NCBI GenBank assembly: GCA_963812795.1
Contig: CAWEWG010000017.1
Span: 248,001 to 312,000, forward strand
DNA: 64,000 nt
DNA from: Hyphomicrobium_A sp963812795
GTDB taxonomy: Bacteria > Pseudomonadota > Alphaproteobacteria > Rhizobiales > Hyphomicrobiaceae
Direction: 5' to 3'
Numbering within the stretch: the stretch's first letter is position 1; every line of letters begins with the position of its first letter. This document shows positions 52,163 through 62,031 of the stretch, one piece after another. Made by a program: the position numbers and the translations under genes. The notes below the pieces were generated by a model, which was not told where the DNA came from, searched no databases, and worked only from the letters and a program-made list of their open reading frames with translations.

Positions 52163-53188
52163 CTAGGCGATGCCGGCGCGCAGCAGGTCGTGCACGTGCA
52201 GGACGCCGACCGGCTTGCCGCGCTCGACGACGAACAGCGCCGTGATGCGCGAGGCGTTGATCAGCTCCAGCGCCGCGGAGGCGAGCATGCCCGGCCGCAC
52301 CGTCTTGGGGGCGCGCGTCATGATGTCGGCGGCGCGCCGGCGAATGAGGTTCTCGCCCATGTGACGGCGCAAGTCGCCGTCGGTCACGATACCCACCAGC
52401 TTGCCCTTGGCGTCGACGATGCCGAGGCAGCCCAAGCTCTTTTGCGTCATGATCACGAGAGCCGCACTCATCGGCTCGGTGTCGCGCGCGATGGGCATGC
52501 GCTCGCCCTTGTGCATGACATCGGCGACGTACTTGAGGCTGGCGCCAAGCGACCCGCCCGGATGAAATGTCTTGAACTCCTGCGGCGTAAAGCCTTTGGC
52601 CTCGAGCAGCGCCATGGCGAGGCAGTCGCCGAGCGCGAGCTGCATGGTGGTCGACGTCGTCGGGGCGAGGCCGTGCGGGCACGCCTCCTTCGCGCGCGGC
52701 AGCTCCAGCACGATGTCGGAGTGTTCGCCCAGGGCGGAATCAGCGCGCGAGGTAATGGCGATGAGCGGCACGTTGTGACGCCGCGAGTAGGTGATCAGCG
52801 GCTTCAGTTCGACCGTTTCGCCGGACCACGACAGCGCCAACAGCACGTCGTCCGGCGTGATCATACCAAGATCGCCGTGCGAGGCTTCCGTCGGGTGCAC
52901 GAAGAAGGCCGGACGACCCGTCGAGGCGAAGGTGGCGGCGATTTTCTGGCCGACGTGGCCGCTCTTGCCGATTCCGGTGACGACAACGCGCCCGCGGGCA
53001 TTGCGCAGGACGCGCAGTGCATCGGCAAACGCGCGGCTCATCGGCCCGGTCAGGGCCTCGCGCAACCGGTTGAGCCCCTCGCATTCAAGGTCGAGGGTCC
53101 GCAGTGCGGATGCAACCGGAAGGCGGCTCAGCTTTTTACCGTCATCGACAGGCCGGAATTTGCGCAATGGCCCTTCGGCTGCCGCCAT
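52163..53188 (-). CDS. kdsD: D-arabinose 5-phosphate isomerase (KdsD/KpsF)
   Basis: Isomerises ribulose 5-phosphate to arabinose 5-phosphate for Kdo, a lipopolysaccharide sugar. The 341 residues comprise an N-terminal SIS domain (VVVTGIGKSGHVGQKIAATFA, ASHGDLGMITPDDV) and two C-terminal CBS domains (LGIVDAKGKLVGIVTDGDL and ALFVVERGKPVGVLHVHDL). The ATG at 53188 gives the family length; the open frame runs back to 53437 with no sensible sequence. It is divergent from the beta-barrel gene (220 nt). Confidence 0.92.
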   Translation of the reverse strand: MAAAEGPLRKFRPVDDGKKLSRLPVASALRTLDLECEGLNRLREALTGPMSRAFADALRVLRNARGRVVVTGIGKSGHVGQKIAATFASTGRPAFFVHPTEASHGDLGMITPDDVLLALSWSGETVELKPLITYSRRHNVPLIAITSRADSALGEHSDIVLELPRAKEACPHGLAPTTSTTMQLALGDCLAMALLEAKGFTPQEFKTFHPGGSLGASLKYVADVMHKGERMPIARDTEPMSAALVIMTQKSLGCLGIVDAKGKLVGIVTDGDLRRHMGENLIRRRAADIMTRAPKTVRPGMLASAALELINASRITALFVVERGKPVGVLHVHDLLRAGIA

Positions 53189-53408
53189 GGCTTCTAACCC
53201 CCCGGTCCGGCGCGAACTGCTGTCCCTTGATACATCAAGGGAGGGCCGATCGTCCAATGTTGTCAATGCGTCGCGGGCGCAAACCGACAGCTTTCGGGCC
53301 GCCGCGGCGGGGAAACCAGGGCCCGGCCGACAAACTAAACAGACCGTTAACCGATGCGCCCTAGCGTCCAACGGGTACGTAACGGCGTTCGCGTGACGAG
53401 TAATCTTC

Positions 53409-55157
53409 ATGGGAGCGCCTTTGACTGGCGAGCGCAAGATCGTCTGGCTCGTACTCGGCTTCGCCGTTTTCGGCGTTGTGCTTGTGCGCGAGCCTGTGCC
53501 CGCCGCAGCCCAGATCCTCGATCCCCCTTCGCGCGGCGCCGATACGCGCCGCCCGCAGCTTCGACCGTCCTTCCCCGCCGATTCCGCCCTCGAAGAGGAG
53601 GATCGGCGCGCCTTCGACGATGGCCGCTTCGGGGCCGGCGAATCTGCCCCGGAGCAGGCGGCCGCCCCGGCCGGCGATGGCGAACAGGATCAGTCGGGCG
53701 AGCAGATCCGCGACGAGGAGGACAACGACGACGTCCCGCTCGGCGGCGATGGCACGGATGAGACGCGGCCGCCGCGCCTCGCCGTCCCGCAGGATGGCGA
53801 CCCGGTGCCCGTCATCGAGGCGGCTGCCCCGCAGGACGGCGTGATCGACCTCAGCGAACCAATCGCCCCGCTCGAGGGCGAAGAGGACATCACCGAGGCC
53901 GACATGCGCTCGCCGGAAGATTTGCGCGCATTCATCGGCGATCCCGGTGCATTCGATCCGCTGCTGCTCGCTGCGGGTGAAATCAACCCGGTGTTCAGCG
54001 GCAGCACCTTTCAGGGCTTCGCGCTCGACCCATTCCCGCCGGTTGGCACGCGGATCGGTAGCTTCCTGCTGTTCACGACGATCGAGACCGACGTCGACTT
54101 CAACAACAACATCTTTGCCTCGCCCGTGGCCGTCGGCGACACGGCGCTGGAGGTTCGCCCGGCGGCGCGGTTGGCATCAACCTGGGGCCGCCATGCTCTC
54201 GAGTTTCGCGCCAGCGGCGACCTCAGCTTCCACGATCGCTACACGACGGAAGACGATCGCGCCTATCTCGTCGAAGGTCTGGGTCGCCTCGATGTGACCA
54301 GCCGCACGAATTTACAGGGCTTCATTGCGCATGAGGAAGCCCAGGAAAGCCGCTCGGCCATCAACGCGGAGTCGGCCGGCACGCGTCCGAACATCAACGT
54401 CACGCGCGTGCGCGGCGCCTTCAATCATCGCTTCAACCGGCTCTCGGTGCAGTTGCGCGGCAATTTGATCGACACCAGCTACAGCACCAACCTGTTTGCC
54501 GGGCAGATACAGAACAACTCCGACCGCAACTTTACGCTTTACGATCAGGCGGTGCGCCCGGAATGGGAATTCTCCCCGTACCTGTTCGTCTTCTCGGACA
54601 TCGCCTTCAACCAACGCGAATACAAGATCGCGGCCTTCTCTGACGGCATCAACCGCAGCTCGACCGGCGAGCGCTACCGCCTGGGTGTGTCGTTCGGCGA
54701 TATTGGCCAAATTCTGCGCGGCAGCATCAGTCTCGGCTATGGACGGCAGACGCCGGACAGTCCGGAGCTGGCGCTCACCGATGGGCTGCTCATCGATGCC
54801 GGCCTCACCTGGCAGCCGACGCCACTGACCACGTTGCAGTTTACCGCCGCCACAGACGTTGCCGAAACGACGACGGTCGATTCGGGCGGCGTGCTCGAGC
54901 GCGTTTACGGCCTGGAGCTGCGCCACAGCTTCACGCGATCGCTTGTCGGCATTGCCGGTCTCGGTTTCATGACTCGCGACTTCACCGGCGCCGACATCAC
55001 CGAGAGCCAGGTCACCGTGGCAGCTGGCGGCGAATACTATGTCAACCGCTATGCGGTGCTGTTCACGCGCTACCAGCACGGCATCTTCGACAGCTCGCAA
55101 CCGTTCAGCAGCTACGAGGTCGACGAGGTGCAGGCCGGCGTACGCTTGCGCCATTAA
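53409..55157 (+). CDS. Outer membrane beta-barrel protein (BBP2-like)
   Basis: A 582-residue secreted protein. After a signal peptide (VLGFAVFGVVLVREPVPAAAQ) comes an acidic, low-complexity segment (residues about 35-170), then a beta-barrel region rich in alternating aromatic residues that ends ...AGVRLRH. The barrel resembles the putative porin family BBP2 (PF10082), common in Hyphomicrobiales next to polysaccharide export genes. Its neighbours kdsD, galU and galE make nucleotide sugars or Kdo, so a role in exporting an envelope polysaccharide is possible but unproved. Confidence 0.75.
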   Translation: MGAPLTGERKIVWLVLGFAVFGVVLVREPVPAAAQILDPPSRGADTRRPQLRPSFPADSALEEEDRRAFDDGRFGAGESAPEQAAAPAGDGEQDQSGEQIRDEEDNDDVPLGGDGTDETRPPRLAVPQDGDPVPVIEAAAPQDGVIDLSEPIAPLEGEEDITEADMRSPEDLRAFIGDPGAFDPLLLAAGEINPVFSGSTFQGFALDPFPPVGTRIGSFLLFTTIETDVDFNNNIFASPVAVGDTALEVRPAARLASTWGRHALEFRASGDLSFHDRYTTEDDRAYLVEGLGRLDVTSRTNLQGFIAHEEAQESRSAINAESAGTRPNINVTRVRGAFNHRFNRLSVQLRGNLIDTSYSTNLFAGQIQNNSDRNFTLYDQAVRPEWEFSPYLFVFSDIAFNQREYKIAAFSDGINRSSTGERYRLGVSFGDIGQILRGSISLGYGRQTPDSPELALTDGLLIDAGLTWQPTPLTTLQFTAATDVAETTTVDSGGVLERVYGLELRHSFTRSLVGIAGLGFMTRDFTGADITESQVTVAAGGEYYVNRYAVLFTRYQHGIFDSSQPFSSYEVDEVQAGVRLRH

Positions 55158-55178
55158 CGGCCGTCGCCGTCGCGGCCC

Positions 55179-56060
55179 CTACACCAGCTTGGCGATCCCG
55201 GCCTTCAACGCCGGTGCGAGGTCGTCCCGCTCCAAGCCGTAGGCGACATTGGCGAGCAGAAAGCCGATCTTGGTGCCGGTGTCGTAGATCGTGCCGTCAA
55301 AGCGCACCGCGTGGTAGGGCTTGCCGGCCTTTTGCATGGCGAGCATCGCGTCGGTGAGCTGGATTTCGCCGCCGGCGCCGCGCTCCTGCGTGGCGAGGAT
55401 GTCGAAGATTTCCGGCTGCAGGATGTAGCGTCCGGTGATGTGCAGGTTGGACGGCGCCGTGCCCTGCTTGGGCTTCTCGACCATCTGCGTGATGCGCGAC
55501 ACCTTGGCCTTGGCATCTTCGACGCCGACGATGCCGTACTGGTGGGTCTCGCTCTCCGGCACCGGCGATACGGCGATGTGGTTGCCGCCGTGCTCGTTGT
55601 AGGCCTCGATCATCTCGGCGAGGCACCCCTTGCCGCCGTGGTGCAGCATGTCGGGGAGCAGCAGGGCGAACGGCTCGTCGCCGACGAGGTCGCGTGCACA
55701 CCACACGGCGTGCCCGAGGCCGAGCGGCGCCTGCTGGCGCGTGAAACTCGTGGCGCCGGCCGCCGGCAGATCCTTGAGCAGCGCTTCCAGCTCTTTCGTC
55801 TTGCCGCGCTCGGAGAGCGTGGATTCGAGTTCCGGGGCGTGGTCGAAGTGCTCTTCGATCGATGGCTTGTTGCGCCCGGTCACGAACACAAGATGCTCGA
55901 TCCCGGCTGAACGCGCCTCGTCCACCACGTGCTGAATAACCGGTCGATCGACGACGGTAAGCATTTCCTTCGGGATGGCTTTGGTCGCAGGCAAGAAGCG
56001 CGTGCCGAGCCCCGCCACGGGGAACACGGCCTTGCGGATACGCTTCTGGGGGGCGGGCAT
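55179..56060 (-). CDS. galU: UTP--glucose-1-phosphate uridylyltransferase
   Basis: Makes UDP-glucose for glycans. The 293 residues have the nucleotidyltransferase signature (KAVFPVAGLGTRFLPATKA, KEMLTVVDRPVIQHVVDEA) and the later FALLLPDMLHHG and IVGVEDAKAKVSRI. The ATG at 56060 gives the usual start; residues encoded up to 56153 look unrelated. It is divergent from galE, which interconverts its product, across 172 nt. Confidence 0.95.
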   Translation of the reverse strand: MPAPQKRIRKAVFPVAGLGTRFLPATKAIPKEMLTVVDRPVIQHVVDEARSAGIEHLVFVTGRNKPSIEEHFDHAPELESTLSERGKTKELEALLKDLPAAGATSFTRQQAPLGLGHAVWCARDLVGDEPFALLLPDMLHHGGKGCLAEMIEAYNEHGGNHIAVSPVPESETHQYGIVGVEDAKAKVSRITQMVEKPKQGTAPSNLHITGRYILQPEIFDILATQERGAGGEIQLTDAMLAMQKAGKPYHAVRFDGTIYDTGTKIGFLLANVAYGLERDDLAPALKAGIAKLV

Positions 56061-56232
56061 GGGGGAAACTCCGAACGGGTGGGCCGAAACTGGTGCGGAT
56101 CTTGAATGGCGAGAAGGGAGAAAGCAGAACTGCGGGCGCCGGTTGACGATCAATTCAATGCAAAGTTAAGGCCTTGCGATGGTAAAGTGGGGGCCGCAGC
56201 GGGCCGCAGTAGTCTGAGGGCATTAAACAGCG

Positions 56233-57225
56233 ATGACCATCCTCGTTACCGGCGGAGCCGGTTACATCGGCAGCCATATGGTTCTCGAGCTCCTCGATAG
56301 TGGCGAGAGCGTCGTCGTCCTCGACAACCTGTCGACCGGCTTTCGCTGGGCGGTGCCGGCCAACGCCACTCTCGTCGTCGGCGACGTCGGCGATCAGGAG
56401 CTCGTCCGCAGCATCGTGCGCAAACACGGCGTGAAGTCGATCATCCATTTTGCCGGCTCGATCGTGGTGCCGGAGTCGGTCGTCGATCCGCTGGGCTACT
56501 ATCACAACAACACCGTCAAGTCGCGCGCCCTCATGGAGGTCGCGGTCGAGATGGGCATCGAGAACTTTATCTTCTCCTCGACGGCGGCAGTCTACGGCAT
56601 GCCGAAGGAAACCCCCGTGCGCGAGGATGCCGCGCTGACGCCCATGTCGCCGTACGGATCGTCGAAGTTGATGACCGAGATTATGCTTGCCGATACGGCG
56701 CGGGCACACAACTTCCGCTACGTGGCCCTACGCTACTTCAACGTCGCTGGCGCCGACCCGCGCGGCCGCTCCGGTCAATCGACCCCGAACGCCACGCATC
56801 TCATCAAGGTCGCGTGCGAGACGGCGTTGGGCAAGCGGCCGTACATGGAGGTGTTCGGCACCGACTATGAGACGCCCGACGGCACCTGCATTCGCGACTA
56901 CATCCACGTCACCGACCTCGTGCGTGCACATATGGCGGCGCTTCGCTATCTGCGCGACGGCGGCGAATCGGAGGTGTTCAACTGCGGTTACTCGAAGGGC
57001 TTCTCGGTGCTGCAGGTTATCGACGCGGTGAAGCGTACCTCGGGTGCCGACTTCGAGGTGCGGCTGTCGCCACGCCGCGCCGGCGACCCGGCGGCCATCG
57101 TCGCCGCCTCGGACAAGATCCGCGTGCGGCTCGGCTGGCGTCCCGAGCACGACAACCTCGAGACCATCACGGTGCAGGCGCTGGCGTGGGAAGCGCATCT
57201 GCAGCAGTTCAGGCACGCGAGTTAG
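56233..57225 (+). CDS. galE: UDP-glucose 4-epimerase
   Basis: Interconverts UDP-glucose and UDP-galactose, using NAD. The short-chain dehydrogenase features are intact in 330 residues: VTGGAGYIGSHMVLELL, the catalytic SSTAAVYG serine, and the YGSSK motif in SPYGSSKLMTE. The C-terminal GYSKGFSVLQVIDAVK and SPRRAGDPAAIVA are typical. The gene faces galU, whose product is its substrate. Confidence 0.95.
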   Translation: MTILVTGGAGYIGSHMVLELLDSGESVVVLDNLSTGFRWAVPANATLVVGDVGDQELVRSIVRKHGVKSIIHFAGSIVVPESVVDPLGYYHNNTVKSRALMEVAVEMGIENFIFSSTAAVYGMPKETPVREDAALTPMSPYGSSKLMTEIMLADTARAHNFRYVALRYFNVAGADPRGRSGQSTPNATHLIKVACETALGKRPYMEVFGTDYETPDGTCIRDYIHVTDLVRAHMAALRYLRDGGESEVFNCGYSKGFSVLQVIDAVKRTSGADFEVRLSPRRAGDPAAIVAASDKIRVRLGWRPEHDNLETITVQALAWEAHLQQFRHAS

Positions 57226-57340
57226 GCCCCGATTCACGTACGGGCCGCAAATTTGCCAGGAAATTGCGATGACGAGGGCGCTGTGCGATGACGCGCGCCG
57301 CCGCTAAGCATTGTGGGAGGTCTGAGTGAGGATTGGCAGC

Positions 57341-58606
57341 ATGGCAAAGCGCAGCCGTCGTATCGGCTCGCGTGCCGCAACTCTGGCCGGCGTCGCAGTC
57401 GCCCTGCTTATGGCCGTCGTGGCACCGGTCGTCGCCGCCGATCCCTTCCGCGACTTCCTCGAAGGCCTGTGGCCGGAAGCGGAAGCGCAGGGTGTGTCGC
57501 GCGCAACCTTCGACGCCGCCTTCCGCGGGCTGACGCCGGATCTTTCCCTGCCCGACCTCATCATCTCTGGCCGCAAGCGCGACGACAGCGCCGGGCAGGC
57601 CGAGTTCACCAAATCGGCGCTCGAGTACCTCAATCCCAAGTATCTCGCTTCGCTTGCCGTGCAGGGGCGCAAGTTCCTCAAGGAGCACGAGAAGGATATC
57701 CTCAACATCGAGAAGAACACCGGCGTCGACCGCTACATCATGGTCGCCATCTGGGGACGTGAAACCGCCTACGGCAGCCACAAGCTCCCGCACGATGCGA
57801 TCCGCGTGCTGGCGACGCAGGCGTATACCGGTCGCCGCAAGGACGAGTTTCGCCTCGAGATCATCGCTGCGCTCAAGATGCTGCAGGCGGGCGTGCCGCG
57901 CGCCAAGATGCGGGCGTCATGGGCCGGCGCCGTGGGCCTGACGCAGTTCATGCCCACCGAGTATTTCAAGCACCTGGAAGACGGCGACGGCGACGGCAAG
58001 GCCGACATCTTCGATTCCGTCCCCGACGCTCTCGGCTCGGCCGCGCGTCAGCTCGCCAACAAGGGCTGGGTGCGCGGCCTACGCTGGGGCTACGAAGTGC
58101 ACATGCCGAAGGGTGGCGATTGCTCGCTCGAAGGACCACCCGGCGAGCGCACCATCGGCGAGTGGCAGAAACTCGGCTTCGAGCGTACGGGCGGCACACC
58201 GTTCCGCCCCGAGGACGCGGATATCCGCGCCTACCTGATGATGCCGTCGGGCGCCTATGGGCCGGGCTTCCTCGCCACCGAGAACTTCAAGGTCATCCGC
58301 CTCTACAACACGTCCGACCTCTACGCGCTGTTCGTGGGCGACCTTGCCGACCGCATTGCCGGGGCCGGCGGCTTCCATGTGCCGGCGGCGCAGGTGGCGC
58401 AGCCGCGCACCGCGCAGGTCAAGGAGATTCAGGAGCGGCTGCAGAAGTTCGGCTATCCGATGGACAAGATCGACGGCAAGATCGGCTCCAACACGCGCCG
58501 CCAAGTCGGCACCTACCAGAAGACGGCAGGCCTCAAGGTCGACTGCTGGCCGACCGAAGCGACGCTTTCCCACCTACGTTCCAACGCCGCGCGCGCTCCG
58601 CAATAG
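57341..58606 (+). CDS. Lytic murein transglycosylase (MltB-type) with peptidoglycan-binding domain
   Basis: A 421-residue periplasmic enzyme cleaving glycan strands with formation of 1,6-anhydromuramic acid. Signal peptide (AATLAGVAVALLMAVVAPVVAA); SLT_2 domain with the catalytic Glu in MVAIWGRETAYGSH and the conserved SWAGAVGLTQFMPTEY; and a C-terminal peptidoglycan-binding type-1 domain (VKEIQERLQKFGYPMDKIDGK, TRRQVGTYQKTAGL). The ATG at 57341 is used; a GTG at 57326 is possible. It lies 116 nt after galE. Confidence 0.93.
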   Translation: MAKRSRRIGSRAATLAGVAVALLMAVVAPVVAADPFRDFLEGLWPEAEAQGVSRATFDAAFRGLTPDLSLPDLIISGRKRDDSAGQAEFTKSALEYLNPKYLASLAVQGRKFLKEHEKDILNIEKNTGVDRYIMVAIWGRETAYGSHKLPHDAIRVLATQAYTGRRKDEFRLEIIAALKMLQAGVPRAKMRASWAGAVGLTQFMPTEYFKHLEDGDGDGKADIFDSVPDALGSAARQLANKGWVRGLRWGYEVHMPKGGDCSLEGPPGERTIGEWQKLGFERTGGTPFRPEDADIRAYLMMPSGAYGPGFLATENFKVIRLYNTSDLYALFVGDLADRIAGAGGFHVPAAQVAQPRTAQVKEIQERLQKFGYPMDKIDGKIGSNTRRQVGTYQKTAGLKVDCWPTEATLSHLRSNAARAPQ

Positions 58607-58700
58607 TCGCGGCCAATCGGCGGTAGAAAAATCCTGCTCCCATGCTATTCCCTCGGCGCCGGCCTCCGCCTCCTTGGCGCCGGCTACGCGGAGGAGACAC

Positions 58701-59633
58701 ATGGATCGCTGGGTCGAAGAGACGTTTCACCCCCATTGGCGCGTGAGCTTGCAGGCCGACGAGGTGCTGCACGAGGTGAAAACGGACCACCAGAACCTGG
58801 TCATCTTCAAGAACAAGACGTGGGGCACGGTGCTGATGCTCGACGGCGTGTGTCAGCTCACCACCTCGGACGAGTTCATTTATCACGAGATGATGGCGCA
58901 CGTGCCGCTCATGGCGCTGGACAAGCCCAAGCGTGTGCTGGTCGTCGGCGGCGGTGACGGGGGCGTCATGCGCGAGGTCTTGAAGCACCCCACCGTCGAG
59001 AAGGCCATGCTGTGCGAGATCGACCGCGAAGTGATCGACACCGCGCTCCGGTACTATCCCGAGATCCCCGGCAGTACCTTCGACGATGAGCGCACGGTTG
59101 TCGTCATCGCCGACGGTCGCAAGTTCGTCGCCGAGACTGACGAGCGCTTCGACGCCATCATTGTTGATTCATCAGAGCCCATCGGCCCCTCGGCGGTGCT
59201 GCACACCCCGGAGTTCTTCGCCTCGTGCAAGCACGCCCTGAAGGAGGGTGGCATCCTCGTTACCCAGAACGGTCTGCCGTTCCTGTTCCCCGATCACCTG
59301 CGCGATACGACGCGCGCCTTCGCTGCGCTATTCGACCGCGTGGCGCCGTATTTCTGCACGCAGCCCTGCTACTTCGGCGGCCCTTTCGCACTCAACTGGG
59401 CGTCAGATGAGGACGAGCACCTCGACATCGCCGAGAAAAAACTGGCCAAGCGCCAGGAGCGGCGCGGCATCGCGACGAGGTATTGGACGCCGGCCGTGCA
59501 CAACGCCTCGTTCGCGTTGCCGCGCTACGGCGAGGTTGTCGTCGAGCAGGCGATCGCCGACGGGCGCAGTGATCGCGCCGCCGCGAAGAACGGCCGCTCT
59601 GGAAAAAACAAGTCGGTGAAGAAGACGCGCTAG
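58701..59633 (+). CDS. speE: Spermidine synthase
   Basis: Transfers aminopropyl from decarboxylated SAM to putrescine. The 310-residue protein begins WVEETFHPHWRVSLQADEV and has the methyltransferase-like VLVVGGGDGGVMREVLKH and the catalytic region IIVDSSEPIGPSAVLHTPEFF. The last 25 residues are Lys/Arg-rich (KNGRSGKNKSVKKTR), an extension beyond the normal end. The start is ATG 58701 preceded by GGAGGAGA. Its stop overlaps the stop of the convergent glycosyltransferase gene by 3 nt. Confidence 0.94.
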   Translation: MDRWVEETFHPHWRVSLQADEVLHEVKTDHQNLVIFKNKTWGTVLMLDGVCQLTTSDEFIYHEMMAHVPLMALDKPKRVLVVGGGDGGVMREVLKHPTVEKAMLCEIDREVIDTALRYYPEIPGSTFDDERTVVVIADGRKFVAETDERFDAIIVDSSEPIGPSAVLHTPEFFASCKHALKEGGILVTQNGLPFLFPDHLRDTTRAFAALFDRVAPYFCTQPCYFGGPFALNWASDEDEHLDIAEKKLAKRQERRGIATRYWTPAVHNASFALPRYGEVVVEQAIADGRSDRAAAKNGRSGKNKSVKKTR

Positions 59634-60832
59634 TGCCCGGTCCAGTTCGGGTCGGCGAGCTTGCTGCCGAGCAGCGCGTCGTAGATCTGCAGGGTCTGCT
59701 GCTTCATCTGCGTCAGCGAGAAGGCCTTTAGCACGTGCTCTCTCGCGCGCGCGCCCATGCGGGCGTGCTCGTCGGGCGGCATGGCCAGCGCCTCCGCCAA
59801 CGCTTCGGCGAGGCGGACCGGATCGGCGGGTGGCACCAGCCATCCGGTAGCCCGATGTGCCGAGACGCCGGGGCGGCCGCGCACGGTCTCCGGCGGCGCG
59901 CCGATGTCGGTGGCGATCACCGGCGTCGCCATCACCTGCGCTTCCGTCGCGGCACGGCCGAACGCCTCCGGCTCGACCGAGGCGACGACAGCGACATGCG
60001 CGGCGCGGAAGGCGGCGGCCATGTCTTCCTCGTGGCCGACGATGCGCACGCGATCATCGAGCCCGGCAGCGTGGATTTGCGCTGCCAATGCGGCCCTGTA
60101 GGCACTGCGCCGCTGCGCGTCGCCGGCAAGGATAAAGACGGTGTCTTCGAGCCCGGCCCGTTGCGCCAAAAGCGCGGCCGCTTCGATGACGAACTTCTGG
60201 CCCTTCCATGTCGTCAGGCGTGCGGCGTGCAGGATGATGCGCTTCTTGTCGTCTATGCCCCAGCGGGCACGCACGGCGGCGACGCGCTCGGGTGCCACGT
60301 TGACCGGATCGAACAGCCGGCCGTCGACGCCGCGATAGATGACATGCACCTTGTTGCGGGGCGTGCCGTAGCGCATGCGGATAAGGTCGGAGGTGTAGTG
60401 AGAGTTGGCAATCACCGCGTCGCCGCGCGCCATCACGCTGTTATACAGCCGCTTGGCGTCCGACTTCTCCGAATAGGCGCCATGGTAGGTCGTGACGAAC
60501 GGCACGCCGGCGCGGCGAGCCGCGATGAGCGCGCTCCAGGCGGGCGCACGGCTGCGGGCGTGCACCAGGTCGACCCCGTCGCGGCCAATGACATTGACGA
60601 TACGGTGCGCGTTCCACAGCAAACGCCAAGGGCTCTTGACCGCAGCGGGAAAGAACTGCACTTCGGCGCCAGTGTCGCGCAGGCGTTGCACCAGGCGGCC
60701 ACCCTCGGTCAGCACGATGCAGCGTCCGCCCGCCGACTGGACTGCGTCGGCGATCTCGATCGTGGATAGCTCCGCCCCGCCGGTATCGAGCTCGGGGATG
60801 ATCTGCAGTATGGTCGGGCGCTTCTCGGCCAC
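59630..60832 (-). CDS. Glycosyltransferase family 4 protein
   Basis: A 400-residue GT-B glycosyltransferase. The acceptor half contains PELDTGGAELSTIEIADAVQ and DLVHARSRAPAWSALIAARR; the donor half has the GT4 E-x7-E motif EPEAFGRAATE and RIILHAARLTTWKGQKF. The substrate is unknown; lipopolysaccharide core or exopolysaccharide synthesis are typical roles. It is divergent from the hydrolase gene (34 nt) and convergent with speE. Confidence 0.9.
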   Translation of the reverse strand: MAEKRPTILQIIPELDTGGAELSTIEIADAVQSAGGRCIVLTEGGRLVQRLRDTGAEVQFFPAAVKSPWRLLWNAHRIVNVIGRDGVDLVHARSRAPAWSALIAARRAGVPFVTTYHGAYSEKSDAKRLYNSVMARGDAVIANSHYTSDLIRMRYGTPRNKVHVIYRGVDGRLFDPVNVAPERVAAVRARWGIDDKKRIILHAARLTTWKGQKFVIEAAALLAQRAGLEDTVFILAGDAQRRSAYRAALAAQIHAAGLDDRVRIVGHEEDMAAAFRAAHVAVVASVEPEAFGRAATEAQVMATPVIATDIGAPPETVRGRPGVSAHRATGWLVPPADPVRLAEALAEALAMPPDEHARMGARAREHVLKAFSLTQMKQQTLQIYDALLGSKLADPNWTGH

Positions 60833-60866
60833 GCACTATCCTCCGGCGGCGAAAGGGTTGTTTAGA

Positions 60867-61679
60867 TTGAGTGAGAGCGAACCGCAATTCCTCGACGTCG
60901 GGCCGGGCGAAGTCGTCCCCGCCCGGCGTATCGCATACCGTGCCAATGGCGCCGCGGAGGACGGTATCGGGCTGTTGTGGTTGCCGGGTTATAAATCCGA
61001 CATGGCGAGCACCAAGGCGACAGAGCTCGCCGTGTTTGCGCGCGAGAGGGGTTACGGCTGCACGCGCTTCGATTACTCCGGACACGGCGTATCGGGCGGC
61101 GCCTTCGAAGAAGGCACCATAGGCGCCTGGCTGGAGGAAGCCGAGGCCGTATTTCGCCGGCTCACGCACGGTAAGCAGATCATCGTCGGCTCCAGCATGG
61201 GTGGCTACATCGCCCTCCTGTTGCTCCGCCGGCTGATCACAGTGGCGCCGGATGAGGCAGCGCGCATCGCCGGCCTCGTGCTCATCGCGCCCGCCTGGGA
61301 CATGACCGAAGAGCTGATGTGGAAACAATTCAACCTCAAGGCGCGCCGCGAACTTGAGGACACGGGGGTCTTCCGTCAGCCCTCCGAATATGGCGAGCCG
61401 TACGCCATCTCGCGCACGCTCATCGAGGAGGGCCGCAGCCACCTTATGGCCAAAAAACCTTTCGATCCGGGGCGGCCAGTGATCATCTTGCAGGGGCGTC
61501 TCGATACGTCCGTTCCCATCGGCCACACGCGTGCGCTGCTCGGCCTATTGCAGGGCGGCTGGGCCGAAATGATCGAAATACCCGACGGCGAGCACCGTCT
61601 GTCGAGACCGCAGGACTTGTCGCTGCTTTTCACCAAAATAGATGAGCTCGCAACGGGTCGCTTACTCCCGCGCGAATGA
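60867..61679 (+). CDS. Alpha/beta hydrolase
   Basis: A 270-residue cytosolic serine hydrolase. The nucleophile elbow is GSSMGGY near residue 110, with a probable acid in LQGRLDTSVP and the histidine in DGEHRLS near the C-terminus; GLLWLPGYKSDMASTKA is the oxyanion-hole segment. The family resembles palmitoyl-protein thioesterase ABHD10-like esterases. The start is uncertain: TTG 60867 with GAAAGGG 10 nt upstream is given; TTG 60858 is also in frame. No ATG fits. Confidence 0.85.
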   Translation: MSESEPQFLDVGPGEVVPARRIAYRANGAAEDGIGLLWLPGYKSDMASTKATELAVFARERGYGCTRFDYSGHGVSGGAFEEGTIGAWLEEAEAVFRRLTHGKQIIVGSSMGGYIALLLLRRLITVAPDEAARIAGLVLIAPAWDMTEELMWKQFNLKARRELEDTGVFRQPSEYGEPYAISRTLIEEGRSHLMAKKPFDPGRPVIILQGRLDTSVPIGHTRALLGLLQGGWAEMIEIPDGEHRLSRPQDLSLLFTKIDELATGRLLPRE

Positions 61680-61743
61680 GGCATCGACAGCCGCGCCGGT
61701 CCGTGGAAAGCTGGGGCCGACTTTTTACAGAAGTGAGCCCCCC

Positions 61744-62031
61744 ATGAAGAAAGCGGGCACTCTCCTCCTTTCCGTCGCCTGCCTGACGATCGTATTCGCA
61801 TTTCCCGCCGCCGCAGGAGCGCCGGCCAATAAAGACAACAGCGTCGAGGTCGAAAAGCCGGCCGCGGCGCCGGCCGATACCGATCAGGGCTACCGCCCGC
61901 GCTGGGCAGATCCGAATGCCAAGCCGCCCGAGCCCGGCATCGAGAACGATCCGACGACGTTCGATCCCGCCGATGTGGGCGTCAACACCGATCAGCTCAA
62001 CAACAACATCAGCCCCATAAATCCGGACTAG
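61744..62031 (+). CDS. Small secreted protein of unknown function
   Basis: A 95-residue protein with a signal peptide (KAGTLLLSVACLTIVFAF) cleaved near FPAAAG. The mature part is acidic, proline-rich and devoid of cysteines (WADPNAKPPEPGIENDP, then TDQLNNNISPINPD), with no recognisable domain. The ATG at 61744 follows a 64-nt gap after the hydrolase. A longer frame begins at 61642 but has no plausible sequence. It may be a disordered periplasmic protein. Confidence 0.65.
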   Translation: MKKAGTLLLSVACLTIVFAFPAAAGAPANKDNSVEVEKPAAAPADTDQGYRPRWADPNAKPPEPGIENDPTTFDPADVGVNTDQLNNNISPINPD

